A DNA stretch of 9,278 nt. Origin: Azonexaceae bacterium (GTDB lineage Bacteria > Pseudomonadota > Gammaproteobacteria > Burkholderiales > Rhodocyclaceae). A program made the position numbers and the translations under genes. The stretch lies in contig SSTB01000171.1 of the NCBI GenBank assembly GCA_009469665.1, positions 1-9,278 of the forward strand. Direction: 5' to 3'. Positions within the stretch are counted from its first letter, which is position 1. Each line of letters opens with the position of its first letter. Below, piece after piece: positions 1-6,035 of this stretch. A model generated the notes under the pieces. That model worked only from the letters and a program-made list of their open reading frames with translations, was not told where the DNA came from and did no database searches.

Positions 1-588
1 ATCCACGCCAAGATCGCCCTGGCCAACCGCCGGCTGGAGCGGGTGATACGCTCGGACTTCGACCTGGCCGACCGCGCCAATCTCCACGAATTCGCCCTCT
101 CCTACTGCTTCTTCGCGGTGGTCTTCGAAGGCTGCTGGTTCTACAACGGCTTCACTCCCATCTTCGCCCTGCAGCGACGGGGCCTGATGAAAGGCGCCGC
201 CGAGCAGCTGCAATACATCATGCGCGACGAAGTCCTCCACTGCGCCTTCGGCATCCGGGTGATCCGGGAACTGCTCAAGGAAGAAGCGCTGACCCTGGAC
301 CCCCAGGCCCTGGCGCAAATGTGGGACGAAGCCGACGCCGCCGAAGGCGACTACGCCCGCTACATCCTGCGGGACCCCATCCTCGGCTACAACGCCGACC
401 TGCACATCGCCCAATTCCGCTTCATCGCCAACCGCCGCTCCCGCCAGCTCGGCATCCCCGAACCCTTCCCCGGCGCCGAAAGCGCCCTGCCCTGGCTGGA
501 CGAACAGGCCAATCTGAGAAAGGAGAAGAATTTCTTCGAGACCCGGGTGACGGAGTACCAGACGGGAGGGGCGCTGGCGTGGGAATGA
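1..588 (+). CDS. nrdB: Ribonucleoside-diphosphate reductase, beta subunit, class Ia (3' part, 5' end outside window)
   Basis: Small (R2) subunit of the aerobic class Ia ribonucleotide reductase. It holds the di-iron centre and tyrosyl radical used by NrdA to convert ribonucleoside diphosphates to deoxyribonucleotides in the cytoplasm. The frame is open from base 1, so the gene enters from the left; 195 residues are visible. Fragment residue E43 (in FEG) and the E77-V-L-H80 pair (in RDEVLH) correspond to di-iron ligands, and their 34-residue spacing matches E204 and E238 of the E. coli enzyme. The C-terminal tail (VTEYQTGGALAWE) is the flexible end that docks on NrdA, with the conserved Tyr of the radical-transfer path. 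The gene is a core housekeeping gene, not part of the accessory island. Its stop lies 28 bp from the convergent stop of the Fic gene. Identification is very secure; the start is not in the window. Confidence 0.96.
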   Translation: MHAKIALANRRLERVIRSDFDLADRANLHEFALSYCFFAVVFEGCWFYNGFTPIFALQRRGLMKGAAEQLQYIMRDEVLHCAFGIRVIRELLKEEALTLDPQALAQMWDEADAAEGDYARYILRDPILGYNADLHIAQFRFIANRRSRQLGIPEPFPGAESALPWLDEQANLRKEKNFFETRVTEYQTGGALAWE

Positions 589-616
589 GCGAGGCTAGGG
601 CGGCGTTCGATGGGGT

Positions 617-1717
617 TCAAGACGATGCTGCCGATGAATTCGCCGGGGCAGCAAGGGTTTGCCCTCCGGATGCCTGTATCTTTTCCCACTTCGCGCTTCG
701 ACCCTTGCCGGTAGGGCTGATCAGCCCTTCGGATTTCATGGTGCGGAGGATGACGCGCACCATGTCGCGGCTGATGCCGGGGCAGGCGGCTTCGATTTCG
801 GAAATCGAGAACGGCAGGGTTCTCTTCAGGATTTCGGCGCGCACGCGGTCGCCCTTGGCGCCTGGCCCCCGTTCGATGGTGCCGACACGTTCCTCGAATT
901 CCTTGTAGGCCCGCAGCAGCGCCCCCCAGAAGTAGTCCAGCCAGGGGGCGATATCGTGGGTGCCGTCGTGCCAGCCCTGAGAGCTCGCCTCCAGAGTTTG
1001 GTAATAGCTCTCTTTCGATTCTTCGAAGATGCGCTCCAGGCTGACGAAGCGGCCCACGGCATAGTCGAAGTGGTAGAGCAATTGCAGGGTCAGCAGGCGC
1101 GCCATACGGCCGTTACCATCAGGGAAGGGGTGGATGCAGAGGAAATCGAGAATGGTCAGCGGCACCAGCACCAGAGGGTCGGCGAGATGCTGATCGAGGG
1201 CGGTGCGGTAACGCGCAATCAAATCGGCCATGGCCATGGGCGTCAGGTGCGCAGCGACCGGGCGGAAACGGATACGCGAACTGCCGTCGGGGTGGCGCTC
1301 GACGATGTCGTTGTTGTTGGCTTTCCAATGACCGCCCGGCTGCGGCAGGTAGCGGTAAAGAATGCCGTGCAACTGCAGGACTGTGCCCTCGGAGAAGGGC
1401 ATCTGCCCACCACTTTCGTGGATCATCCCGAGCGCGTCGCGGTAGCCGGCCACTTCCTGCTCGGATCGACTCCTGGGGCTGGCGTTCTTGAGTACCAGCG
1501 ACTTGAGCCTGTTGGCGGGGACTACCACACCTTCAAGGCGATTGGAGGATTCGGTGGACTCGACGACTGCGACCTGGCGGAGATCGCTCAACACCTCGGG
1601 AGATTGCGCGACATAGAGTTGCTGCTTGCCCCGATACTCACCCAAGGCGCGCACGGTCGCCAGTTGCCGGGCAGCAAATCGCAACTGGGCAAGGTAGTCA
1701 GGCAGAAGTGAGTGCAT
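617..1717 (-). CDS. Fic-domain protein (predicted adenylyltransferase) with N-terminal inhibitory motif and C-terminal winged helix
   Basis: Fic enzymes usually transfer AMP from ATP onto Ser, Thr or Tyr of a target protein. The 366-residue product shows the full catalytic motif HPFPDGNGRMAR at residues 196-207: His196 as base, Asp200, the anion-binding Gly-Asn-Gly and Arg207. Residues 58-63 (SNRLEG) fit the inhibitory (S/T)xxxE(G/N) motif. It lies N-terminal to the Fic core, so this is a class II, self-inhibited Fic protein with Glu62 as the blocking residue. Residues about 295-345 resemble a winged helix (ILKRTLPFSISEIE, then a recognition-type helix and SPTGKGRSAKW wing), seen in many stand-alone Fic proteins and possibly DNA-binding. 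The ATG at 1717 was chosen because the family N-terminus follows it directly; no strong ribosome binding site is visible. The gene is transcribed alone and converges on nrdB. Its target is unknown and nothing ties it to the CBASS operon. Confidence 0.92.
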   Translation of the reverse strand: MHSLLPDYLAQLRFAARQLATVRALGEYRGKQQLYVAQSPEVLSDLRQVAVVESTESSNRLEGVVVPANRLKSLVLKNASPRSRSEQEVAGYRDALGMIHESGGQMPFSEGTVLQLHGILYRYLPQPGGHWKANNNDIVERHPDGSSRIRFRPVAAHLTPMAMADLIARYRTALDQHLADPLVLVPLTILDFLCIHPFPDGNGRMARLLTLQLLYHFDYAVGRFVSLERIFEESKESYYQTLEASSQGWHDGTHDIAPWLDYFWGALLRAYKEFEERVGTIERGPGAKGDRVRAEILKRTLPFSISEIEAACPGISRDMVRVILRTMKSEGLISPTGKGRSAKWEKIQASGGQTLAAPANSSAASS

Positions 1718-1756
1718 GAACGGGTTCCGGCAACAAATGGGGTCATGGTACTCTTG

Positions 1757-1811
1757 ATTGGGGTAAATCGATGTTCCAATACCCCAATAAGTCGTTCATT
1801 ACCCTATTGGG
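1757..1811 (-). promoter_or_regulatory. Inverted ATTGGGGTA boxes upstream of the Fic gene (candidate operator)
   Basis: A perfect 9-bp inverted repeat is visible: ATTGGGGTA at 1757-1765 and TACCCCAAT at 1780-1788, separated by 14 bp. A related, imperfect pair (TTACCC then ATTGGG, 1799-1811) follows at once. The cluster begins 40 bp before the Fic start codon, where a promoter and operator would be expected. The Fic protein has a winged-helix C-terminus, so autoregulation is possible, but this is inference. No clear -35/-10 pair could be fixed. Confidence 0.5.
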
Positions 1812-2124
1812 CTGGCCTTCACACAATGGGCAATGAGCGGAAATTCACCCCGTCCCGAGAGCTGTCATCGGAAGGGCTGCTCATCTCCGAGACCTGCCAC
1901 AGGACCAATTCACACACCTCGGCCGAAGCAGCGTTCGCGCATCAGGTTTCTTAGAAGGCAGCTACGTGCCCAAAGCGGTAGTTTGAGTTGCTGGGGCTAG
2001 CAGTCAGGTCATCGGCCAAAGCTGTCGGTCATCTCACCGGAAGCGGGAGACTGGTTTGCGTTCCATTCCCGCCCGAAACCACTCATGACGGATGCAAGCA
2101 AGATATGCTCAACCGTAGTGTTGT
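1812..2124. other. About 310-bp stretch without a convincing gene
   Basis: This lies between the Fic upstream region and the end of the metallopeptidase gene. Short ORFs exist (for example plus strand 1712-1954) but lack a ribosome binding site, family resemblance or conserved motifs. A GGTCATC word occurs twice, at about 2007-2013 and 2025-2031, in similar surroundings (GGTCATCGGCC and CGGTCATCTCACC). No tRNA fold, strong terminator hairpin or insertion-sequence end was seen. It may be decayed accessory DNA and should hold the 3' untranslated end of the metallopeptidase transcript. Confidence 0.4.
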
Positions 2125-2994
2125 CTAGCGGCGCCTGCTTCGCCCCGGCCATGGCAGTTCTCCCGTGAGTTCAGCCAAGCCTCCATCGTCTTCGATACGT
2201 GCGCCGAAGCGGTTTACTTCAATCTCCGGTAGATCGTCGCTATCGAACCATAGCAAGGAGACGGTGGTGTCGGTGCGCTGGTAGTGCCTTGAAAGCTCCC
2301 AGAGGTCAAGGCCCCTCTTCCAATTGTCGAACCAGACGTCCTGTGAAACCTCCCCCGCCTCTGTGGCGCTATTCCCTGATGAGCGGACTCGATGAGCCAC
2401 GGAGCCTGCTGGAACTACCGACCTGGGAGATATCCAGGCCCCTGCTTGCCGCAAGGCCGTGGACCGAGCGGCATACCGTACCGCTCCGCGCTCCATGGTG
2501 ACGAAGGCGCATGGCATATCGCTGAGACTGGCGAACCTTGATGCCGCTGCAGGAAACGACGTGCCGAACATGTCGGCCATGTGCTGGATGAGTTCCAGGG
2601 AGGGCTCTTCCTTGGGAACAGCGGAGAGCCATTGCTGATAGGGCATCAGCAATTCAGCGGCAAACGTATCGCAGGCGATCTCGTTCGGATGTCGTTTTGC
2701 GTAGGACCACGACGGCACCTCGTCGTGACTTGATTCCAAGCCAAGCACGATATGAGCTATTTCGTGGCAGACAGTGAAGCGCTGGCGCTCTTCGCTTTCC
2801 AGCGAATTCACAGTAATTATGTTTTTCCCGTTCGGCTTGGTAACGGTATAGCCAGACTCCCCCTCGCCAAGCTCATCCTTCCTGACCTTGGCGTTAGCCG
2901 CGGTTACATACGGGGACAGGTCTTCTCGGATGTTCGAAACATCGACTCTCGCGACGAACGCGCGCGCTCTCTGCCTGACATCCGCCTCGTCCAT
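2125..2994 (-). CDS. ImmA/IrrE-family zinc metallopeptidase, CapP-like
   Basis: A 289-residue protein with the zinc-peptidase signature HEIAH at residues 77-81, followed by E105-I-A-C-D-T-F-A-A-E-L-L-M-P, the typical third-ligand region of the ImmA/IrrE (COG2856) family, with Glu105 as the likely third zinc ligand. Proteins of this type cut an associated HTH repressor: ImmA cuts ImmR in ICEBs1, IrrE/PprI cuts DdrO in Deinococcus, and CapP cuts CapH in CBASS islands. Residues about 160-289 form a C-terminal region I cannot assign; in relatives this part senses the trigger. The start codon is 2 bp after the stop of the HTH gene, so the two are surely co-transcribed and probably translationally coupled. 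Its role as the CBASS de-repressor is inferred from position next to a divergent CBASS operon; the peptidase family call itself is firm. Confidence 0.9.
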   Translation of the reverse strand: MDEADVRQRARAFVARVDVSNIREDLSPYVTAANAKVRKDELGEGESGYTVTKPNGKNIITVNSLESEERQRFTVCHEIAHIVLGLESSHDEVPSWSYAKRHPNEIACDTFAAELLMPYQQWLSAVPKEEPSLELIQHMADMFGTSFPAAASRFASLSDMPCAFVTMERGAVRYAARSTALRQAGAWISPRSVVPAGSVAHRVRSSGNSATEAGEVSQDVWFDNWKRGLDLWELSRHYQRTDTTVSLLWFDSDDLPEIEVNRFGARIEDDGGLAELTGELPWPGRSRRR

Positions 2995-2996
2995 GT

Positions 2997-3383
2997 TCAG
3001 TCGTCCTCGTCGTCGAAGGCCTTTTTGATTCGGGCGATGAGTGTCGCGGGGTCCGGCCTTGCATTTCCCCGATGCCTCACTCCAGCCGCGGCCGAAAAAA
3101 CTTCGACCCTGATCGAGGGATCCTGTAGCACGAATTCAACAAGGCTTGGATCAGCGTCTGCGTGGTCAACCAGCCACATCAGGAGTGCGGCATCTCTTTC
3201 TCCAGGCTTGAGAACCTTCAAAAGCTTCTCAACCAAGTCTCGGGATGGGCTTGTCTTCTCGCCTGTTTCGAGGCGGTGAACATAAGCATGATCGACTGAC
3301 GATAGCTGACCGATCTCACGCAGGGAAAGGGTTCTGCGCTCGCGTAGCGTCTTGAGGGCGACGCCTAGGCCTGTTTGCGGCAT
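2997..3383 (-). CDS. XRE-family HTH transcriptional regulator, CapH-like repressor candidate
   Basis: A 128-residue protein with an N-terminal Cro/C1-type helix-turn-helix at about residues 6-60 (LKTLRERR, then SLREIGQLSSVDHAYVHRLETG, where the second helix contacts DNA). The C-terminal half is probably for dimerisation and ends in an acidic tail (FDDEDD). The ATG at 3383 is preferred because AAGGA lies 9 nt upstream and the HTH begins directly after it; a GTG at 3440 would add 19 residues of Trp/Pro-rich sequence unlike the family. It is first in a two-gene unit with the ImmA-type peptidase and divergent from the CBASS operon. By analogy with CapH it should repress that operon, and perhaps itself, until the peptidase cleaves it. 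The DNA-binding role is well supported; the CBASS repressor role is inference. Confidence 0.87.
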   Translation of the reverse strand: MPQTGLGVALKTLRERRTLSLREIGQLSSVDHAYVHRLETGEKTSPSRDLVEKLLKVLKPGERDAALLMWLVDHADADPSLVEFVLQDPSIRVEVFSAAAGVRHRGNARPDPATLIARIKKAFDDEDD

Positions 3384-3669
3384 GCGTTCTGATCCTTGCG
3401 GTTGCGGGAAGAAGGGCCAAGCCCATGGTTGCCCCTCCACATCCGGTCGATGTTCCTAGGCGTACGCCGTATCCAGTTGCGCCGGCGCACCTGCTCTGAT
3501 ACATTGTTGTCCAGCCAGACAACAGCTGTAGGTTTTACGCCTGCTCCCGGTTGGATTGGCTTGGCCTTCCTGTTGTCTGCATGAGCAACGAATTGTGCTA
3601 CAGCGGGCGGCCGTTGACAACCCAGGCGAGCGGCTGGGGCTTCGATAGTTCCACTGTAGGAGATCCATC
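3384..3669. promoter_or_regulatory. Divergent control region between the HTH/peptidase unit and the CBASS operon
   Basis: These 286 bp must carry promoters for both directions. Visible elements: two perfect palindromes, GGCGTACGCC (3459-3468) and TGCGCCGGCGCA (3478-3489); the TGTTGTC/GACAACA inverted repeat (listed separately); and GTTGACAAC (3613-3621), which contains a consensus -35 hexamer TTGACA (3614-3619) facing the CBASS genes. No well-spaced -10 follows that hexamer, so I do not call the promoter exactly. AGGAGA at 3658-3663 is a good ribosome binding site for the first operon gene. Short ORFs on both strands here look spurious. Confidence 0.6.
3505..3529. promoter_or_regulatory. TGTTGTC-N6-GACAACA inverted repeat (candidate repressor operator)
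   Basis: A perfect 7-bp inverted repeat, TGTTGTC (3505-3511) and GACAACA (3518-3524), with a 6-bp spacer, running into the palindrome ACAGCTGT (3522-3529). The same TGTTGTC half-site recurs at 3571-3577, and GACAAC at 3616-3621 inside the TTGACA-like hexamer. A symmetric element of about 20 bp fits the footprint of a dimeric XRE repressor, and its place between the two divergent units suits coordinated repression. Binding is inference. Confidence 0.5.
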
Positions 3670-3894
3670 ATGGCAGGCAAGAATCAGCATGTTGTTCCTC
3701 ATCAGGACGGTTGGGCCGTCAAGGGAGCCGGCAATCAGCGGGCGACCTCCGTGCACGACACGCAGCAGCAGGCCATTGACACAGCGAGGGGCATTGCGCG
3801 CAACCAGCATTCCGAACTCATCATCCATCGTCCGGATGGACGTATCCGTGACAAAGACAGCCACGGCAACGACCCCTTCCCGCCGAAGGGCTGA
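3670..3894 (+). CDS. DUF2188-domain small protein, first gene of the CBASS operon
   Basis: A 74-residue protein whose whole length matches the DUF2188 pattern as I know it: HVVPHQDGWAVKGAGNQRATSVHDTQQQA near the N-terminus, then an Ala-rich helix, then SELIIHRPDGRIRDKDSHGNDPFPPKG to the end. The function of the family is unknown. It looks like a small soluble beta-alpha-beta fold with no signal peptide or membrane segment. The start is well supported by AGGAGA 6 nt upstream. The stop is only 6 bp before the capV ATG, so it belongs to the same transcript and its translation may feed into capV. It is not one of the four standard type II CBASS genes, so a role in the system (extra regulator, inhibitor or sensor) is an open question; it may also be a passenger. 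Confidence 0.85.
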   Translation: MAGKNQHVVPHQDGWAVKGAGNQRATSVHDTQQQAIDTARGIARNQHSELIIHRPDGRIRDKDSHGNDPFPPKG

Positions 3895-3900
3895 AGCGCC

Positions 3901-4902
3901 ATGACGGGCACCCCTACCTACCATGTGCTCGCCCTGTCAGGGGGCGGATATCGCGGACTGTATACCGCCACGGTTCTCGCCGAACTCGAAACCGTGCTGG
4001 GCCGCCCTATCGCTTCGCACTTTGATCTGATTTGCGGCACATCGGCAGGAGGGATGCTGGCTTTGGGGCTGGCTGCGGAAATTCCAGCCCACGACCTAAA
4101 GGCACTGTTTGAAGAACAGGGCGGCCGCATCTTTGATTGCCGCAGCCTTCCACGGCGGCTTCTGGGATTCTGGTTGAGGGCAAAGCATGACTCAGCGGGG
4201 TTGAAAGAAGTGCTGATCGAGCGCTTCCAAGGGACCACGTTAGGCGACCTGAAGCATCGTGTTCTTGTGCCGGCAGTCAACTACTCGACGGGGCGCGGGC
4301 AGTTCTTCAAGACACCGCACCATCCGTCCTTTGAGCTGGATCACCGCATGAAGGTCGTTGATGTGGCGTTGGCGACTGCTGCCGCACCGGTCTATTTTCC
4401 TCTGGCGCGCAACGACCGTGGTGTCTTCGCGGATGGGGGGCTGGTTGGTAACGCCCCAGGCCTGTTCGGCTTGCACGAAGTCAAGACGTTCCTGGCGCCG
4501 AAACAGGATGCACTGGTTCGGGTCCTCGCCATCGGCACGATGACCATCGGTGCGACCGTTCGCGGCGGCGCCACCCTCGACCGCGGATTCGGCAAGTGGC
4601 GCGGGGGACTCTTCGACCTCGTGATCTCCGCGCAGGAGTCATCGGTGGACTACATGCTGCGGCAAGCGCTGGGCAACAACTACTTCCAGATCGACGACAA
4701 GGCGACGCCGGATCAAAGCAAGGACGTGAAGGCGCTAGATCGGGTTTCCATTGGGGCTACGAATACACTCAAGGATCGCGGCAATCACGCCGCGCAGCGT
4801 GCGCTTGGCGATCCTCTTTTCAAACCGTTTCGAGCGCACAAGGCCGGCGCTCCCGTCTTCTATCACGGCCCCAACAAGAATGTTCCGGAGGCCGCATGCT
4901 GA
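3901..4902 (+). CDS. capV: CapV, patatin-like phospholipase (CBASS effector)
   Basis: A 333-residue patatin-like phospholipase. Visible motifs are the glycine-rich oxyanion loop SGGGYRG (residues 13-19), the nucleophile elbow GTSAG (46-50, Ser48) and the catalytic DG (Asp178 in FADGG), giving the Ser-Asp dyad of the family. In type II CBASS, CapV is switched on by the cyclic dinucleotide made by the neighbouring cyclase and then degrades membrane phospholipids, so an infected cell dies before phage matures. The rest of the protein (about 200-333) would include the ligand-sensing part. The start follows the DUF2188 stop by 6 bp, with a modest GAAGGG ribosome binding site 10 nt upstream, so coupling is likely. 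The stop overlaps the cyclase start by 7 nt. The length is close to that of the V. cholerae protein. No key residue is missing. Confidence 0.93.
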   Translation: MTGTPTYHVLALSGGGYRGLYTATVLAELETVLGRPIASHFDLICGTSAGGMLALGLAAEIPAHDLKALFEEQGGRIFDCRSLPRRLLGFWLRAKHDSAGLKEVLIERFQGTTLGDLKHRVLVPAVNYSTGRGQFFKTPHHPSFELDHRMKVVDVALATAAAPVYFPLARNDRGVFADGGLVGNAPGLFGLHEVKTFLAPKQDALVRVLAIGTMTIGATVRGGATLDRGFGKWRGGLFDLVISAQESSVDYMLRQALGNNYFQIDDKATPDQSKDVKALDRVSIGATNTLKDRGNHAAQRALGDPLFKPFRAHKAGAPVFYHGPNKNVPEAAC

Positions 4903-6035
4903 ACTTGAGTCCGCTCTTTTACTCTGGCGTGGAACAGCCCACGCTGCTGGACAATGTCACCCTTTCGGCTGGCCGCTGCGACTTGATCGTGGAGGCTAAG
5001 GAGGCCGTGCGTAAACAGCTACGCGCTGCCCTGCCTGCTGTCCTCCAGGAACTCGGGCACGAGGGTGTCGCGGTCCAGCCACGTTTCTTCACCCAGGGCT
5101 CCTGGGCGTACAAGACCTTGAACTCGCCGGCGCACCCGACGCAGCAGGCCGACATTGACGACGGCGCCTACCTGCCTCTGAGCTTCATGACGGTAACGTC
5201 GAAGCCGAGCGTCGCCAGCAAGGTGTTCTTCGCCGCGGCCGAGACGGCCCTGACGCCCCTTGTGCGCGAGCGTGGCTGGCGCCTAATCGCTGACAAGCCA
5301 ACCTGCATTCGCATCGAGATTGCCGAGTACGCACACATCGATGTGCCCTTATACGCCATCCCGGACGACCAATTCGAGCAGCTGCGCAAGGCTGCGTTGG
5401 CCGCGCACGGCTACTTCACCCTGGACGAGGCCGTGAAACGGGCCGAGCGCGATGCATGGACGGCGTTGCCACACTACCAAGTCTTGCTGGCGCACCGCGA
5501 GGAGGACTGGGTCAAGTCAGACCCGCGGCCGGTCAAGCATTGGTTCCTGGGCGAGGTCGAACGCCACGGGGAGCAATTCCGCCGGTCGGTGCGCTACCTG
5601 AAGTGCTTTCGGGACTGGCAGTGGGTGGAGGGTGGTCCCTCCTCATTACTGCTGATGGCCACGGCCGCGCCGCTGTTCGAGGCGCGAGATCGCCGTGACG
5701 ATCTCGCGCTCCTGGATTTGGTAGAGGGCATGCCGGACGTCCTGCGCCAAGGAGTGTGCTGCCCGACCGACGCGAACGAGTCGCTGACAGAGCGACTCGG
5801 CAAGGCGGGGATGGAGGACACCATCAAGAAGCTCGAGCAGCTAGAGCTATATCTGCGTGGCGCCCTCAACGCCAGTGACCCGGCGCAGGCCTTGGCGTGG
5901 ATGCAGAACCAGTTTGGTCCGCGGTTCCCCAAACTGCCTGACCGGGTCAAGGCCAGTTCCGCAACGGCCGTTGTCCAGGCCACGCCAGCAGTAGCAGTGG
6001 CGTCGCCATTGGTCGGTCGCACCCAAGCAGGATGA
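4896..6035 (+). CDS. dncV: CD-NTase, DncV-like cyclic dinucleotide synthase (3',3'-cGAMP expected)
   Basis: A 379-residue cGAS/DncV-like nucleotidyltransferase, the signal generator of CBASS. The nucleotide-binding GS is at residues 68-69 ([10 protein letters not shown]), the metal-binding aspartates are Asp86 and Asp88 (ADIDDG), and the third is Asp149 ([10 protein letters not shown]). Several blocks (PRF-TQGS, DIDDG-Y-P, HIDVP-YAIP, the WI/V-SDP segment, GGPSS) closely resemble V. cholerae DncV as I remember it. That suggests clade A and 3',3'-cGAMP as product, though the product cannot be read from sequence alone. The protein is shorter than DncV (about 436 residues). The last 30 residues are Ala/Val/Pro-rich and probably flexible, ending in Ala-Gly, as suits a tail handed to Cap2 for conjugation. 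The start at 4896 has GGAG upstream and overlaps the capV stop by 7 nt; an in-frame ATG at 4596 lies deep inside capV and is rejected. Confidence 0.94.
   Translation: MLNLSPLFYSGVEQPTLLDNVTLSAGRCDLIVEAKEAVRKQLRAALPAVLQELGHEGVAVQPRFFTQGSWAYKTLNSPAHPTQQADIDDGAYLPLSFMTVTSKPSVASKVFFAAAETALTPLVRERGWRLIADKPTCIRIEIAEYAHIDVPLYAIPDDQFEQLRKAALAAHGYFTLDEAVKRAERDAWTALPHYQVLLAHREEDWVKSDPRPVKHWFLGEVERHGEQFRRSVRYLKCFRDWQWVEGGPSSLLLMATAAPLFEARDRRDDLALLDLVEGMPDVLRQGVCCPTDANESLTERLGKAGMEDTIKKLEQLELYLRGALNASDPAQALAWMQNQFGPRFPKLPDRVKASSATAVVQATPAVAVASPLVGRTQAG

Noticed and set aside
589..660. Terminator between nrdB and the Fic gene
   Set aside because: Only a weak CTGCC/GGCAG pairing with a long loop and no T-run is visible.
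659..1711. 350-residue plus-strand ORF antisense to the Fic gene
   Set aside because: The other strand encodes a full Fic protein with intact motifs; the antisense product shows no recognisable domain and is a by-product of GC-rich codon use.
1712..1954. 80-residue plus-strand ORF upstream of the Fic gene
   Set aside because: No ribosome binding site or motif; it covers the inverted-repeat promoter region of the Fic gene.
3384..3440. GTG start at 3440 for the HTH regulator
   Set aside because: It adds a Trp/Pro-rich stretch unlike XRE regulators, while the ATG at 3383 has a well-placed AAGGA.
3614..3649. Canonical sigma-70 promoter with TTGACA as -35 for the CBASS operon
   Set aside because: The -35 hexamer is perfect but the nearest -10-like word (GATAGT, 3644-3649) is 24 bp away, too far; left as part of the control region only.
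4596..4895. Longer start for the cyclase, inside capV
   Set aside because: The extra 100 residues overlap the capV coding frame and resemble no CD-NTase; the ATG at 4896 has GGAG upstream and fits the family N-terminus.
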